Assembly (NCBI GenBank): GCA_025677835.1
Contig: JAIXMR010000007.1
Coordinates: 124,001 to 188,000 of the forward strand
Length of the DNA: 64,000 nucleotides
DNA from: Sporodiniella umbellata
Taxonomy: Eukaryota; Mucoromycota; Mucoromycetes; Mucorales; Rhizopodaceae
Reading direction: 5' to 3'
Position numbers and translations under genes: made by a program
Shown: positions 21,835-31,706 of the stretch, piece after piece
Numbering within the stretch: position 1 is the stretch's first letter
Layout: every line of letters begins with the position of its first letter
The notes under the pieces: model-generated
Seen by the model: only the letters and a program-made list of their open reading frames with translations
Database searches by the model: none
Told to the model about the DNA's origin: nothing

Positions 21835-23404
21835 CTAAAGATACAGTCCTTCGGGAGTTCCTTCGCTCTTTCTGTACAGAACCTTCTCTCTTGCTTTACG
21901 GAAGTCTTCTGCTACCACCTTCATACGGCGTTCACGTAATGCCATCAAACCAGATTCAGTACAGATAGCCTAAAGCAAAGCAAGTTAGGAAAGGAACGGT
22001 TCGCTAGACTGCTCTACAAACCTTAATGTCAGCTCCAGACAAGTCGTCTTTAGACATAACAAACTCTTCCAAGTCAACATCTTCTGACAATGACATCCTC
22101 GAAGTATGGATATTGAAAATTCTACGTTTTGTTTTTACATCGGGAAGAGGAAATTCAATTTTACGATCAATACGTCCAGGTCGAATCAAAGCGGGGTCTA
22201 AGCTGTCAATCTTATTGGTAGCCATGATCACTTTAACGTCGCCTCGTGAGTCAAACCCATCCAACTGGTTTAACAATTCCAACATTGTACGTTGAATTTC
22301 ACGTTCACCACCTGAAGTAGAGTCATATCTTTTAGAGCCCACAGCATCAATTTCATCAATAAAGACAATTGAAGGTGCGTTTTCTTCTGCGACGCGGAAA
22401 AGCTCGCGCACAAGCTTTGGTCCGTCACCCAAGTATTTTTGAATAAGTTCAGAGCCAACAATACGCAAAAAGGTAGCGCTTGTCTGATTGGCAACAGCTT
22501 TAGCCAGCAGTGTTTTACCTGTACCAGGCACACCATAGAGGATAACACCCTTTGGGGGCTTGATACCCATTTCCTCGTATAATTCAGGCCGTGTAAGTGG
22601 TAACTCGACTGCTTCTTTGATTTCTTGAATTTGTTTCTCTAAACCACCAATATCTGCATACGACTCTGTAGGCGCTTTTTCTAACTTCATGACGCTTACC
22701 ATAGGGTCTGCGTCGTCAGCTAATACACCAACTACAGACATTGTCTTGTGATGTAATAAAACACTACATCCTGGCTCCAACAAGTCTTTATCAACAAAAC
22801 TCATAACTGATACGTAGTATTCTGGTCCAGTAGTAGAAGATACAATTACGTGATCATCGTCTATAATTTCTTCTAATGAGCCAACTGTCATGGGCGAACC
22901 GCGAAGATCGTCTACTCGTGTTCTTTCTTCCTGATCTCTTTCTTCTTGAGGCTTAAGCCTCTCTTGGTTTTGTACAAACTCCTCTTCAAGCAACAGGTAA
23001 TCTTTTATACGTTCCATCTTGAGCATTTTGAGGCGACAACGTGTTGTTGGGAATACTAAAAACATGATCCATCAGCTAAATGTTGAAAAGACTACAATTT
23101 ACCTTGAGGTAGCTTAGCAGTTGTATCAGGTCCTCTCTTCTTTTTCTTTCCCACTCTAGTAGGGACAGGAGGTTCCCATTTTTTTTTTTTATCCTTTTCC
23201 TGTTTTCAAATAGACTTGAGTTTAAATGCAAGTAATCGTATAGACTGTTTTGTACCTTGTCTTTTTTATCGTTGCCTTTGGGCAAACCAGATTGTGAATT
23301 TCCCTTGTTGACTGAATTAGCTTTTACAACTCAATAGAGAACTCTTTTTTTCTCTTTTTTTTTTTTGGAGGGGGGGAAATCGCCTAATCGATTTGACTTA
23401 CCAT
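21835..23404 (-). CDS. RPT2: 26S proteasome ATPase Rpt2 (regulatory subunit 4 / PSMC1)
   Basis: Base ATPase of the 26S proteasome, 438 aa. Exons: 23404-23402 (ATG only), 23303-23256, 23199-23103, 23055-22022 and 21969-21835. Splicing the ATG exon to the second exon gives MGNSQSG, the N-myristoylation motif typical of Rpt2. [20 protein letters not shown] follows, then a coiled coil, the OB domain and the AAA module: Walker A GVPGTGKT, pore loop KYLGDG, Walker B IVFIDEID, second region of homology around [20 protein letters not shown]. The C-terminus GLYL is the HbYX motif that opens the 20S gate. Near-identical to yeast and human over the AAA domain. Confidence 0.96.
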
Positions 23405-24678
23405 TTTGTAATACTATATGAAAAGTGTAAATAAAGTAAACTTGAGAGCTTGCGCGTCCTGATTTCTTGAATTGTTTTGCGTTCACTAAAGCTGTGACGT
23501 ATGTTCGGAATTTTAATTATGTGCAAGCACAAGCTTTACTAGGTTGGGCCAGCGAAGAAAATTAAATTGGGACGCAACTGCGAAAATGGGACACCTGTGC
23601 GACAACTACAAAGCCTCGGAGTTTGGTTAAGTTTTTCGCAAAGCATTGTGCATAGGGCACAACAAAGGTAAAGCTTGAGCAGTTGTTTTTGATTCTTTCC
23701 GTTTTGAATACAAATAAAGTGACGGCTGTATTACTCTTGCAAATTTAGAAATTTTTTAAAAAAATTATAAAATAAGCTTTGGAAAGGTATTTCAAAAATT
23801 TCTTTTCAAATAGAAAAGCGTCTACTGTGTTGTTTGTTGTAAAATAGCTCGAAAGCGTTTCAGAGTAAGGGATACCTACTTAAAACTGGTCACTCAAACT
23901 TCCAAGTCCTTTAGTGAACGAGACACAGCCATATTGTGGCTAAGCTCAATTCGTTTGAACAGCATTGGGTCATCAGCAACGTTGTATAAATAAGAAAGAA
24001 AAAAGCTTCGCCAACATAAGCAGAAACTAGCCTGTTTTTCTTCGCATCTTTGTTTTTTACAAGTTTTAGCATAGTCTCTATATAGGCACTATTAATTTTG
24101 GAAAGAGATTGATATCAAACATCTTTTAGAAACCTCTTTATTAGTTGGGGCAGAAACTAAGCAGCAACAGTAGAATTCTACCAAAATTTAAGTAACCATA
24201 ATTGGACGATCCACAAGCCCGATTGAAGATCAAGCATCTGTTTTTGAAAACGGACATTGAAATAATGGTAAAACTTGCACTGTTTTTTCTCAGCAGATTC
24301 TTGGCAACCTGTTTGAATCAACCCACAGTATCGGCACACTGATAACTTCTGTGGTAAACTTCTAAAGAAGCCGTTCTAGAGCTACCGATTTTTCTTCTCT
24401 TTCTGTTTTTTTTTTGCTACCTTGTGAATTGGATTTTTGATTTGTTCTATTTTTGTCTTACTTGACTTGGACTAAGTATGGTTGACTTCGGCGAATATTT
24501 TCCAAAAATGGTGTGTGTGGCGCTTAGGTGGAGCTTCTCGGTGATTATTAACCATATTTGGATGTATTTGATTAATGTGTAACAAAAAACTTTTTGCTAT
24601 AAAGAGAGCGGTATTTTTTTACAGAAGTACTGAAAGCTTGCACTTCTTAAAAAAAAAAAAAACAAAGTATCTATAGCA
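23405..24678. other. divergent intergenic region RPT2 / RTA1-like gene
   Basis: 1.27 kb, no gene recognised. Contains the promoters of both flanking genes. An A-run lies at 24650-24662 just before the RTA1-like start codon. No structured RNA or repeat identified. Confidence 0.55.
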
Positions 24679-25761
24679 ATGTCGTCTAATAATCCTTCGA
24701 GAGGCCCAGTTACAAATGACGATGTGCTTTACTATGTATTCCACTACCACCCTTCCCGCTCTTTGGCTTACGTTGGTGTTGCCGTTTTTGCAGTTCTGGC
24801 TGTTGTCCTCATGCAAAGTATTAGAAAAACAAAGGCGCCTAAATCGATGATGAACACTCCGGTTCTAGCCATAATGGAATGTGTAGGATTTGGACTGCGT
24901 GTAAAGGCAATTGATGGGGACTTTGGCAGTGTAGCGGTTGCCATGAACGTTCTTTTACTTATTGCTCCAAGTTTGCTTTCATTAGCTAATTTTAGCTGTA
25001 TGATTCACATACTAAAGCTTTCTAACCTGCAAAATGAAAGGTTCTACTATCAGCCAAGTATAGCATCAAAGATGCTTACAGCATGTACGATTACTACTTC
25101 TGTTCTACAAGGAGCTGGCAGTGGAATGATCTCGAACTCTGATACCAAGAATGCCGGATATGCTATTCTTATTGTTGGTCTTGTCTTGCAGCTTCTGACA
25201 TACTTGGCATACATCTTTATTCTGAACTACATTCACAAAAACCCCAAGTTTGATTACCACATCCAAAACTGCTACAACCCCAAACAACGACTGGTCTATT
25301 TGCTTTACATCACAACATCAGCCTTCATTGTTCGAAGTGTATACCGCATTATCCAATATATTCTTGTTATCTCAGGCCATCCTATATCTTTAGAGTGGAC
25401 ATTCTATATCTTTGACGCACTTATGGTGGCCGCCTGTTTGGCAGTTTTTATAATTATCCCTTGCTTTTTACCTAGAAAAGACTCACAAATTGCAACAGAA
25501 CAAAACAACTATATGGTTCAAGACCCAGTTCACCAGGGCAATAACTACAATAGCCCTAGTCCTTACTATCAGCCTCCCCATACCTCTTCAGCTCCAACAT
25601 ACCAAAATCAGCCCTACAGTACACCAGCTCCACTTTATCAACCTCAGGCAGAAACCAGTTATATACCGCCCTATCAGCCGCAATATAACCAAAGCTTGCA
25701 TTATCCTCAAGGAAACAGCCAAACCAAAGCTTCCTCTCTTAAACCAGACAGCAAGTTTTAA
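24679..25761 (+). CDS. RTA1-like seven-transmembrane protein
   Basis: Intronless, 360 aa. Seven hydrophobic helices, for example AYVGVAVFAVLAVVLM, VAVAMNVLLLIAPSLLSLAN, AGYAILIVGLVLQLLTYLAY and FDALMVAACLAVFIIIP. The RTA1 signature is seen in LRVKAIDGDFG, LLLIAPSLLSLANF (usually APxFxxA), GLVLQLLTYLAYIF and FIVRSVYRIIQYI (usually RxxYRxxE). The C-terminal 95 residues are a Tyr/Pro/Gln-rich cytosolic tail (YQPP, YQPQ repeats). The family (Rta1, Rsb1, Pug1, Ytp) exports lipids such as sphingoid bases or affects azole tolerance; the substrate here is unknown. Confidence 0.82.
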   Translation: MSSNNPSRGPVTNDDVLYYVFHYHPSRSLAYVGVAVFAVLAVVLMQSIRKTKAPKSMMNTPVLAIMECVGFGLRVKAIDGDFGSVAVAMNVLLLIAPSLLSLANFSCMIHILKLSNLQNERFYYQPSIASKMLTACTITTSVLQGAGSGMISNSDTKNAGYAILIVGLVLQLLTYLAYIFILNYIHKNPKFDYHIQNCYNPKQRLVYLLYITTSAFIVRSVYRIIQYILVISGHPISLEWTFYIFDALMVAACLAVFIIIPCFLPRKDSQIATEQNNYMVQDPVHQGNNYNSPSPYYQPPHTSSAPTYQNQPYSTPAPLYQPQAETSYIPPYQPQYNQSLHYPQGNSQTKASSLKPDSKF

Positions 25762-26173
25762 ATGCCTATAGACTTCTGGCGATTTTTCCTATATCCTTTG
25801 TATAAATTTAGACTACTGTTACTATTGTTGTTATTTGTCAATAAACTTTGTATATGAATACATTTCTATAAAAAACGATTTAAAGTGTTAACATGAGTAG
25901 TAAATATATTCTTCACTTAAAGCTATTTGCCCTTTTATATTTGAAAATATATATGAATGCTTGTTATATTTAAAGACAGTTTTCACTATTTAGAGAGCGT
26001 AGTAACTAGATAAATCGGCATAGGATAATATATATATAATTCAAACTTTAAGAGGGTAAGTAAGTATTGTAAAGAAACATAGGCTTTTTTTTCTTTTAGG
26101 TATCAAACTGAGAGTAAATTGTCGCGGTCTGTACCTACACTTGTGTATCATCACTTTTTTTTTTTTTTTCTTC
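25762..26173. other. intergenic RTA1-like / ASCC1
   Basis: AT-rich region with short TA repeats (about 26030-26037) and a T-run at 26155-26169 right before the ASCC1 start. No gene seen. Confidence 0.55.
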
Positions 26174-27247
26174 ATGTTGAAGATCTTTCTACAAACACAT
26201 TTTTTTAGACAATCAGCCAAAGCGCCCTTTACCAGTATGTTTTTAAAAGGTCAACAAGATGCAAACTTGTAAGATAGCTCGAGTTTTTTTGTGGGATTTT
26301 TTTTTTTTTAAAAAAAAAAAAGAAACAGAAGACAAGCAACGACACAATATTATACTGTTGACACTTCACTTCATGGACTTTTGATTGGCAAAAAAGGAAT
26401 GCGACTTAAAATGTTAACGAAAAATACAAATACGAGAATAGAAATCAAGCGAGGCATAGATCAAGTAATGATTCAGGGAGAGCCTGAAGATATAGAACGC
26501 GCCAAGTTGGCAATTCAGAGAGTTCTACAACCACCTAAGCGGCCTACGCATTTCCTCTCGCTTCCCATATCGTTGACAGACTTTTCCTTAGAAAGCCTTT
26601 ACAGCAAAATGAATGAGGTCGAACAGTCGGCCTTTGTGCTGCCAGCCAATTTCCATATCACACTTGGTGTTATGAGTCTTCCGACCAGACTTGAAATTGA
26701 GCAAGCTGTCCATTTTTTAAACGAACAGTGCCTGTGTATTGTAAATAGCGTATTACAAGAGCCCTTGAGCGTCACCTTACAAAATCTGGCTGTTATGCAA
26801 TCTGATCCAGGTTTACTTTTTTTTTTTTTTTTTTTTTGGGTTCTTTAAAACCACACCCCTTGAGCTTACGTTTCTATGTAGCAAAAACACATGTTCTTTA
26901 CGTTGAGCCGCATGATAATACGCAATCGCTTATCAAACTTTGCACGAAAATTATCGAAAAGATGATTGCAGGAGGCTATATGCAAAAAGAAGATAGACCT
27001 TTGAAGGTGTGTAGCACAACTGATGTATATCTAACTGACCACTCAATAGCTACATGCAACCATTATAAATACAGCACACAGTAAAAAGGGGAGAATGAGA
27101 GAAAGCTTTGATGCGAGAAGCATACTTCAAAAGTATGGAAATATCAGCCTTGGTAAAGTTCGATTGGATAAGCTTCACTTAATGAAAATGGGAAGGACCG
27201 GTCCTGGACATACATACCAAAGTGAGGGATTTATTTTACTTAAATAA
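26174..27247 (+). CDS. ASCC1: ASCC1-like KH and 2H-phosphoesterase protein
   Basis: 299 aa, exons 26174-26268, 26329-26810, 26882-27006 and 27050-27247. An N-terminal KH domain (LLIGKKGMRLKMLTKNTNTR; GKKG stands for the GxxG loop) is followed by an AKAP7/ligT-type 2H phosphoesterase domain. The two catalytic HxT motifs are FHITLGVM near residue 125 and LHATIINT near 235. The C-terminal half has LHLMKMGRTGPGHTYQSEG. The KH-2H architecture is that of ASCC1, a subunit of the ASC-1 complex in alkylation repair and ribosome rescue. The second HxT exists only after the intron at 27007-27049 is removed. The first exon is inferred and slightly less certain. Confidence 0.85.
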
Positions 27248-27280
27248 TGTATATTAAGATAGCTATAAAAATTGTATGCA

Positions 27281-27312
<32 letters not shown>

Positions 27313-27416
27313 GTCTTTTCGATGGCGCACTGGAGAAAGAGAAAGTTTTGTATAATTTGTATGTATGTATATATATGCAGTATTGTGGTGTTATAGGGCG
27401 TCTTGAAAGCGATAGT

Positions 27417-28011
27417 TTATTGGTGACGGTTATGCGGTTGCATTGCAGATAGATCTAAAGTAGAGGGATCATGTGTTGTAACAATCTGGTTACCTAGTCT
27501 GTCACGATATAATTCTAATGTATTTTCTAGATCGTAAATACGGTATTGGTTTTGTCTCAATTCCTCATGTAGCTGTCTTATGTGTTCTACGGATCTACGT
27601 AGAATAGCACCCTTGTTTAGCTTAACTGCTTCACGGCTGCTTGGCAATAAAGAAGCCAATTCTTGAATCCGATCATTGATATTTCCTCTTCTTCTTCTTT
27701 CCACTGCATTGTGGCTTTCTCTTCTCCTTTGCTTTTTTTCTAGTATTTCTGCCACTCTTTGTATTTATTATTAGTTATTTGTCTTTATTTTTTCCTTAAT
27801 ATGGAATACGCTATTACTTTTTCTGAGTTACTTCCTGTTCTGTATTGTTAAAAGTTACTTGAGATGTGTGTGTAGTGCTTTGGCGATGGTTGTTGTAAGG
27901 TTTGTTTATTAAGGAGCTTGATTTTGGATGAGTTGATTTTGGCGAAGACGTTTCTATAGGCGAAGGATAAATTTTGCCATTATAGTATTCTTGGTAATTT
28001 ATCTGCTGCAT
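27417..28011 (-). CDS. bHLH transcription factor (E-box, USF/MITF-like basic region)
   Basis: 177 aa, exons 28011-27818 and 27756-27417. The basic region RRRESHNAVERRRRGNIN has His, Glu and Arg at the positions that read CACGTG in class B bHLH proteins. Helix 1 is DRIQELASLLP, helix 2 is KGAILRRSVEHIRQLHEEL, then a short leucine zipper-like coil (YRIYDLENTLELYRDRL). The N-terminal 65 residues are Ser/Thr/Pro/Asn-rich. No PAS or other domain. It is a short member; targets are not shown by the sequence. Two CACGTG sites occur together at 38421-38454, but a link is speculative. Confidence 0.9.
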
Positions 28012-28968
28012 TGTTTTTTTTTTTTTGTTTTTGTTTTGTTTTGCTTTTTAATATTAAAGAAATAAAAAGAATAGAATGATTTGAATGGCCAAGATAGATA
28101 TATCTTGTTACAGTCATGACGTATCAAAGCCTTTTTAAAACTTGTGATAGAGATTGGGGTAACGTGATGTTTTAATATTGTCAAATAACTTAACAATAGA
28201 GTCTGCCAGGGCAAACTCGATTATAAATTGATCGAGTACACCATGCGAAACACTCATGCATGCCTTCTTTTTTTTTTTTTTTACTTTTAAATAGAACAAA
28301 ATAAAATATAAGGAAGAATGACTGCCTTTGTGCTATCTTTATTCTGTTTATTTACAGATACTGCTTATCGCTACTTCTTACAAGTGCGATTAAACATGCT
28401 CACTCCCCCCTGAAAACATAATCGCGATCCATTTGATGTAGTAGAAACACTTTTCCCTAATAGCTTATGACCTTTGCTTTATAAGAGTTATATTATTACT
28501 GATGTAGATGACATGAATTTTTTTTTTTTTTTTTTTTTTTTTTGACTTGCCTTCTATGGATACGTTGAATTAAACAAGCTTTCTATCAGGTTTGCTATTT
28601 TAAGCTGTACGTCCTACGTAGTCGCCCTCTTCTTTTTGAGTAAAGAGGAGCAGTTAGACGAGTCGATACTACCCCTCCTTTATAGCTATGCGAAGCGAAC
28701 AGAGCACATGGCATTTGAAGGTGCTGTTAGCATAGGCAATCTCCAGAATGCCTAAACATTTTATACTATTCCGTTTAGGGTAAAATGCAGCCATGGTATT
28801 AACAAAGTCGCACCAGGTTTTTCTATTGACAGAGCTGGCTTTAAGTAAAACATACCCAAATACGTTGCTAAAAAAGAAGTAGTCGGATCAAGAAAAAAAA
28901 GTAAGAAAACACGAGCATGACATCATTTGCAATAATCACCTCTTTTCTTTACTTTCTTTTCATTACCA
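28012..28968. other. intergenic, bHLH promoter region
   Basis: About 950 bp with long T-runs (28012-28026, 28268-28282, 28519-28543). No gene, RNA or transposon recognised. It holds the bHLH promoter and the upstream region of the small ORF at 28969. Confidence 0.5.
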
Positions 28969-29133
28969 ATGTCTGATAACCACCAACAAACCAAAGAGCC
29001 TTTTTCGTCTACAGGAGAAGAGACCAAGCCAGCCGGAAAAAACACAGTGTTCAACATTATTGCTGCTCCTATTGCTGCAGTAGGCGGTGCCATGTCACAA
29101 GTCGCTCAAAAGTTTACAAGGAAGGAGAAATAA
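28969..29133 (+). CDS. small hypothetical protein, 54 aa
   Basis: A single-exon frame of 54 residues: a hydrophilic N-terminus (MSDNHQQTKEPFSSTGEET), then a Gly/Ala-rich stretch NIIAAPIAAVGGAMSQVAQ that could be an amphipathic or weak membrane helix, and a basic tail FTRKEK. The ATG follows a C/T-rich leader like those of other genes here. The stop is 23 bp from the stop of convergent NMD3. Family unknown; it may be a genuine small fungal protein. Confidence 0.5.
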   Translation: MSDNHQQTKEPFSSTGEETKPAGKNTVFNIIAAPIAAVGGAMSQVAQKFTRKEK

Positions 29134-29156
29134 GGATTTTTATTTTAATAAAAGGC

Positions 29157-30812
29157 TTAAAGATGTATTACTTCTTCCTCACTTTCTTCATGAACAAAAT
29201 CGGTATGTAGAGAGATTTCATCCAACATTTCGTCCAAGCCAATCTCTGGGAGTTCTTGGTCTGAATCTTCTTCCAGGGGCTGTTCGAGACTGGTATGATC
29301 GTTTTTGAAGATGTTTATGTTTGCTCTAAATTCAGCGTCTTCCTCTATATCACGCATAAACATCTCCATCTCGTTGTCTATCCGGGCCTGGTCTTGTTTA
29401 CGAGGTAACATCTCGTCTATTTCTTTGCCCATCTGTTTAAGTTTCCAGTTTCTGCCTTTGGATTTTTTCTTGCGTGCCGGGTAAGATTTGCGTATCAGGA
29501 CTACGTCCGGTAGATCTGCGCTCTCCATCTGTTCAAACTCCTCATGGTTAAAATTAGACCGTGTCAGATCGTATCCCATCACGGTGTCACCCGGATGGAG
29601 AAAGGCACCCAGATGAGACCTGGCAATGAACTCTTCGTCGTTTTTCCCGAAATCTGACATGCGCGCCACATGGACATCGCACAGCACGTTCTTGCCTTCC
29701 TCTATGCCCAGAGGCTCAACATCCAACACGTAATATTCAATCATGCTCTTTGCACTGGCCAGGGAGGTAAAGGGATAACGAAAGTACTGTTTGGTGCTCA
29801 CATCTGCCGACGCTAAGGTGTTGACATCCATCAGATGAATTGAGCTGCTGATCCGGGTACAGACCAGCAGTCGGTGGATGTTACCAAAGCTGTTGGCCAA
29901 CTTTTTGGAGATACAGACCAGATCGTCCCTACAGATAGGCACAATCTCGGCCGAGTATGTAAACTTGTAGCTACTGACACTCGTATGGATATCCTTGGAT
30001 ATCAACCTTTCGCTTGCCTTGTATCGCATGGGCACCACCGAGTTTAGAAACTCGACCATCTTGACTGCCTGGTTACGGTTTCCAAAATAGAAATCGATAC
30101 CATCCTTGGCTTCCTTGATATTGGTCGTCTCTTTATGTACACCGCTTTTAAGAATGAGTTGTTCGAGGTAGAGAAAGGTACGCTTGTGCTCCACCTTCTG
30201 TCTTAACTGAACCACCGCTTTCCATGTGTTTTGAGCAGCCAGTCGGGTACATTCAGGGCATTGTTGGCCAGCAACTACAAATTCGACGTCGAAAATCTGT
30301 TGCAAAAGAGTGTTGGCAAACACTTCCTTTTGAATCGTCAATTTCACTTTCACTCGTCTGCTGTGAGGTTCAGTCCAGATAAAACCTGCATCCAACAACC
30401 GAACCTTGTTCAGCCCTTTCAGTTTCTTCAGACAAAGCGCTAAAAGTTCGCGGGACTCCAGTTGGGCGGCGATCCAAACCCCAGGTGGTTGTAAGTACCT
30501 TTCGCAGTTGCGGCAAAAGTGAATCGTGCCTTGTTTGGGTATACCTTCAGTAATATCTACTTCGTTTCGAATACAGTTGACGCACATGTTGGCTGCATTG
30601 GGTGCTGTAGGTGCTCCACAGCCAGGACACTTGATAGAATAAGTCTCAGAAAACTACTACTAATACTAAAAAAAAAAATAGCTTACCAAACTATAACCAC
30701 CCAAAAAAATAATAATAATAATAAAAAAAAAAACAGCTTTAGTTTTCTAACAAGACAAAAGGCTTTGTTTAAATTACATGAGTTGCTCGGTAATTTCAGG
30801 CTTATATTCCAT
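29157..30812 (-). CDS. NMD3: NMD3, 60S ribosomal subunit export adaptor
   Basis: Adaptor linking pre-60S particles to Crm1 for nuclear export; 503 aa. Exons 30812-30778, 30690-30687 (4 nt) and 30629-29157. The N-terminal zinc-binding CxxC pairs read ILCPGCGAP, MCVNCI, HFCRNCERYLQPPG and QQCPEC. Conserved blocks include LESRELLALCLKKLKGL, VRLLDAGFIWTEPHSRR, EQLILKSGVH, EIVPICRDDLV, ARSHLGAFLHPGDTVMGYDL and RNWKLKQMGKE. The C-terminus is acidic with a Leu-rich export signal (IGLDEMLDEISL). The microexon is required to join MEYKPEITEQ in frame to ILCPGCG, matching the known N-terminus. It is divergent from RLP24. Confidence 0.95.
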
Positions 30813-30946
30813 ATCTAAGGATTAGAGAGAAATACAAAAACAGATACAAGAAAAAGGGTTGTTTATAGACTAGATTAGGATTCTTGATGCTTGTTATTTA
30901 TAAGCAAAATCCCTAAGCCACTTTATTAGAAATCCAAAAACAACCA

Positions 30947-30979
<33 letters not shown>

Positions 30980-30999
30980 GTTAGCTTTTAGAAACAGAA
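30813..30999. promoter_or_regulatory. bidirectional promoter NMD3 / RLP24
   Basis: 187 bp separate the two divergent start codons. A pure T-run of about 28 nt at 30952-30979 lies 20 bp from the RLP24 ATG. No TATA box stands out. Co-regulation of two pre-60S factors is inferred from the arrangement. Confidence 0.55.
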
Positions 31000-31598
31000 A
31001 TGCATATTACCCGTTGTTATTTCTGTTCGGGACCTTGTTATCCTGGACATGGCACTATGTTTGTTCGTAATGACAGCAAGGTAAAAAGAGATAGATAGAA
31101 TCCTTGGGTGTATGTATTCACAGATCCATCGTAGACTTTCCGATTCTGCCGATCGAAATGTCATAAAAACTTCAAGATGAAACGTAACCCTCGTAAGGTT
31201 CGTTGGACCAAGGCTTTCAGAAAAGCCAGTGGAAAAGAGATGGTTATTGTAAGTGGTTTGTGCTTTCTGTTGCCCTTCTTATATATTTTTTTTTTTTTTT
31301 TGAATGTGAATAGGATTCCACCTTTGAGTTTGAAAAACGTCGCAATGTGCCTGTGCGTTACGATCGTAACCTGATGGCTACTACTATCAAGGCCATGAAG
31401 AGAGTTCAAGAGATCCGTGCTAAGCGTGAGCGTGCATTCTACAAGAACCGTATGGCGGGCAACAAAGAAAAGGAGAAGGCTGACGATATCCGTGTGGTCA
31501 ACCAGAACATCGAATTGGCTCCTCTTGAACACAAGAAGAGACTTCAAGCGATCAAGTCCGAAAAAGAAAAGAGCCAAGGCATGGATATGGAAGAATAG
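31000..31598 (+). CDS. RLP24: ribosome biogenesis protein RLP24 (RSL24D1)
   Basis: L24e-like placeholder protein of pre-60S particles, released in the cytoplasm by Drg1/Afg2. 159 aa, exons 31000-31080, 31135-31248 and 31314-31598. The zinc-binding L24e fold is clear: [20 protein letters not shown], then [12 protein letters not shown] and [17 protein letters not shown]. The long C-terminal helix ([35 protein letters not shown]) distinguishes RLP24 from ribosomal L24. The second acceptor is at 31134, not the nearer AG, because only this restores the Cys pair. A 30-nt A-run follows the stop. Confidence 0.95.
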
Positions 31599-31608
31599 AG
31601 AAAGTAGA

Positions 31609-31649
<41 letters not shown>

Positions 31650-31706
31650 AGATTTTTGTAAATAGAGAATAAAGAAAGATTGCTAGCATATTTCATTCAT
31701 GCGAGT

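Noticed and set aside
31161..31577. Open frame antisense to RLP24
   Set aside because: It is the complement of conserved RLP24 exons; no independent protein features.
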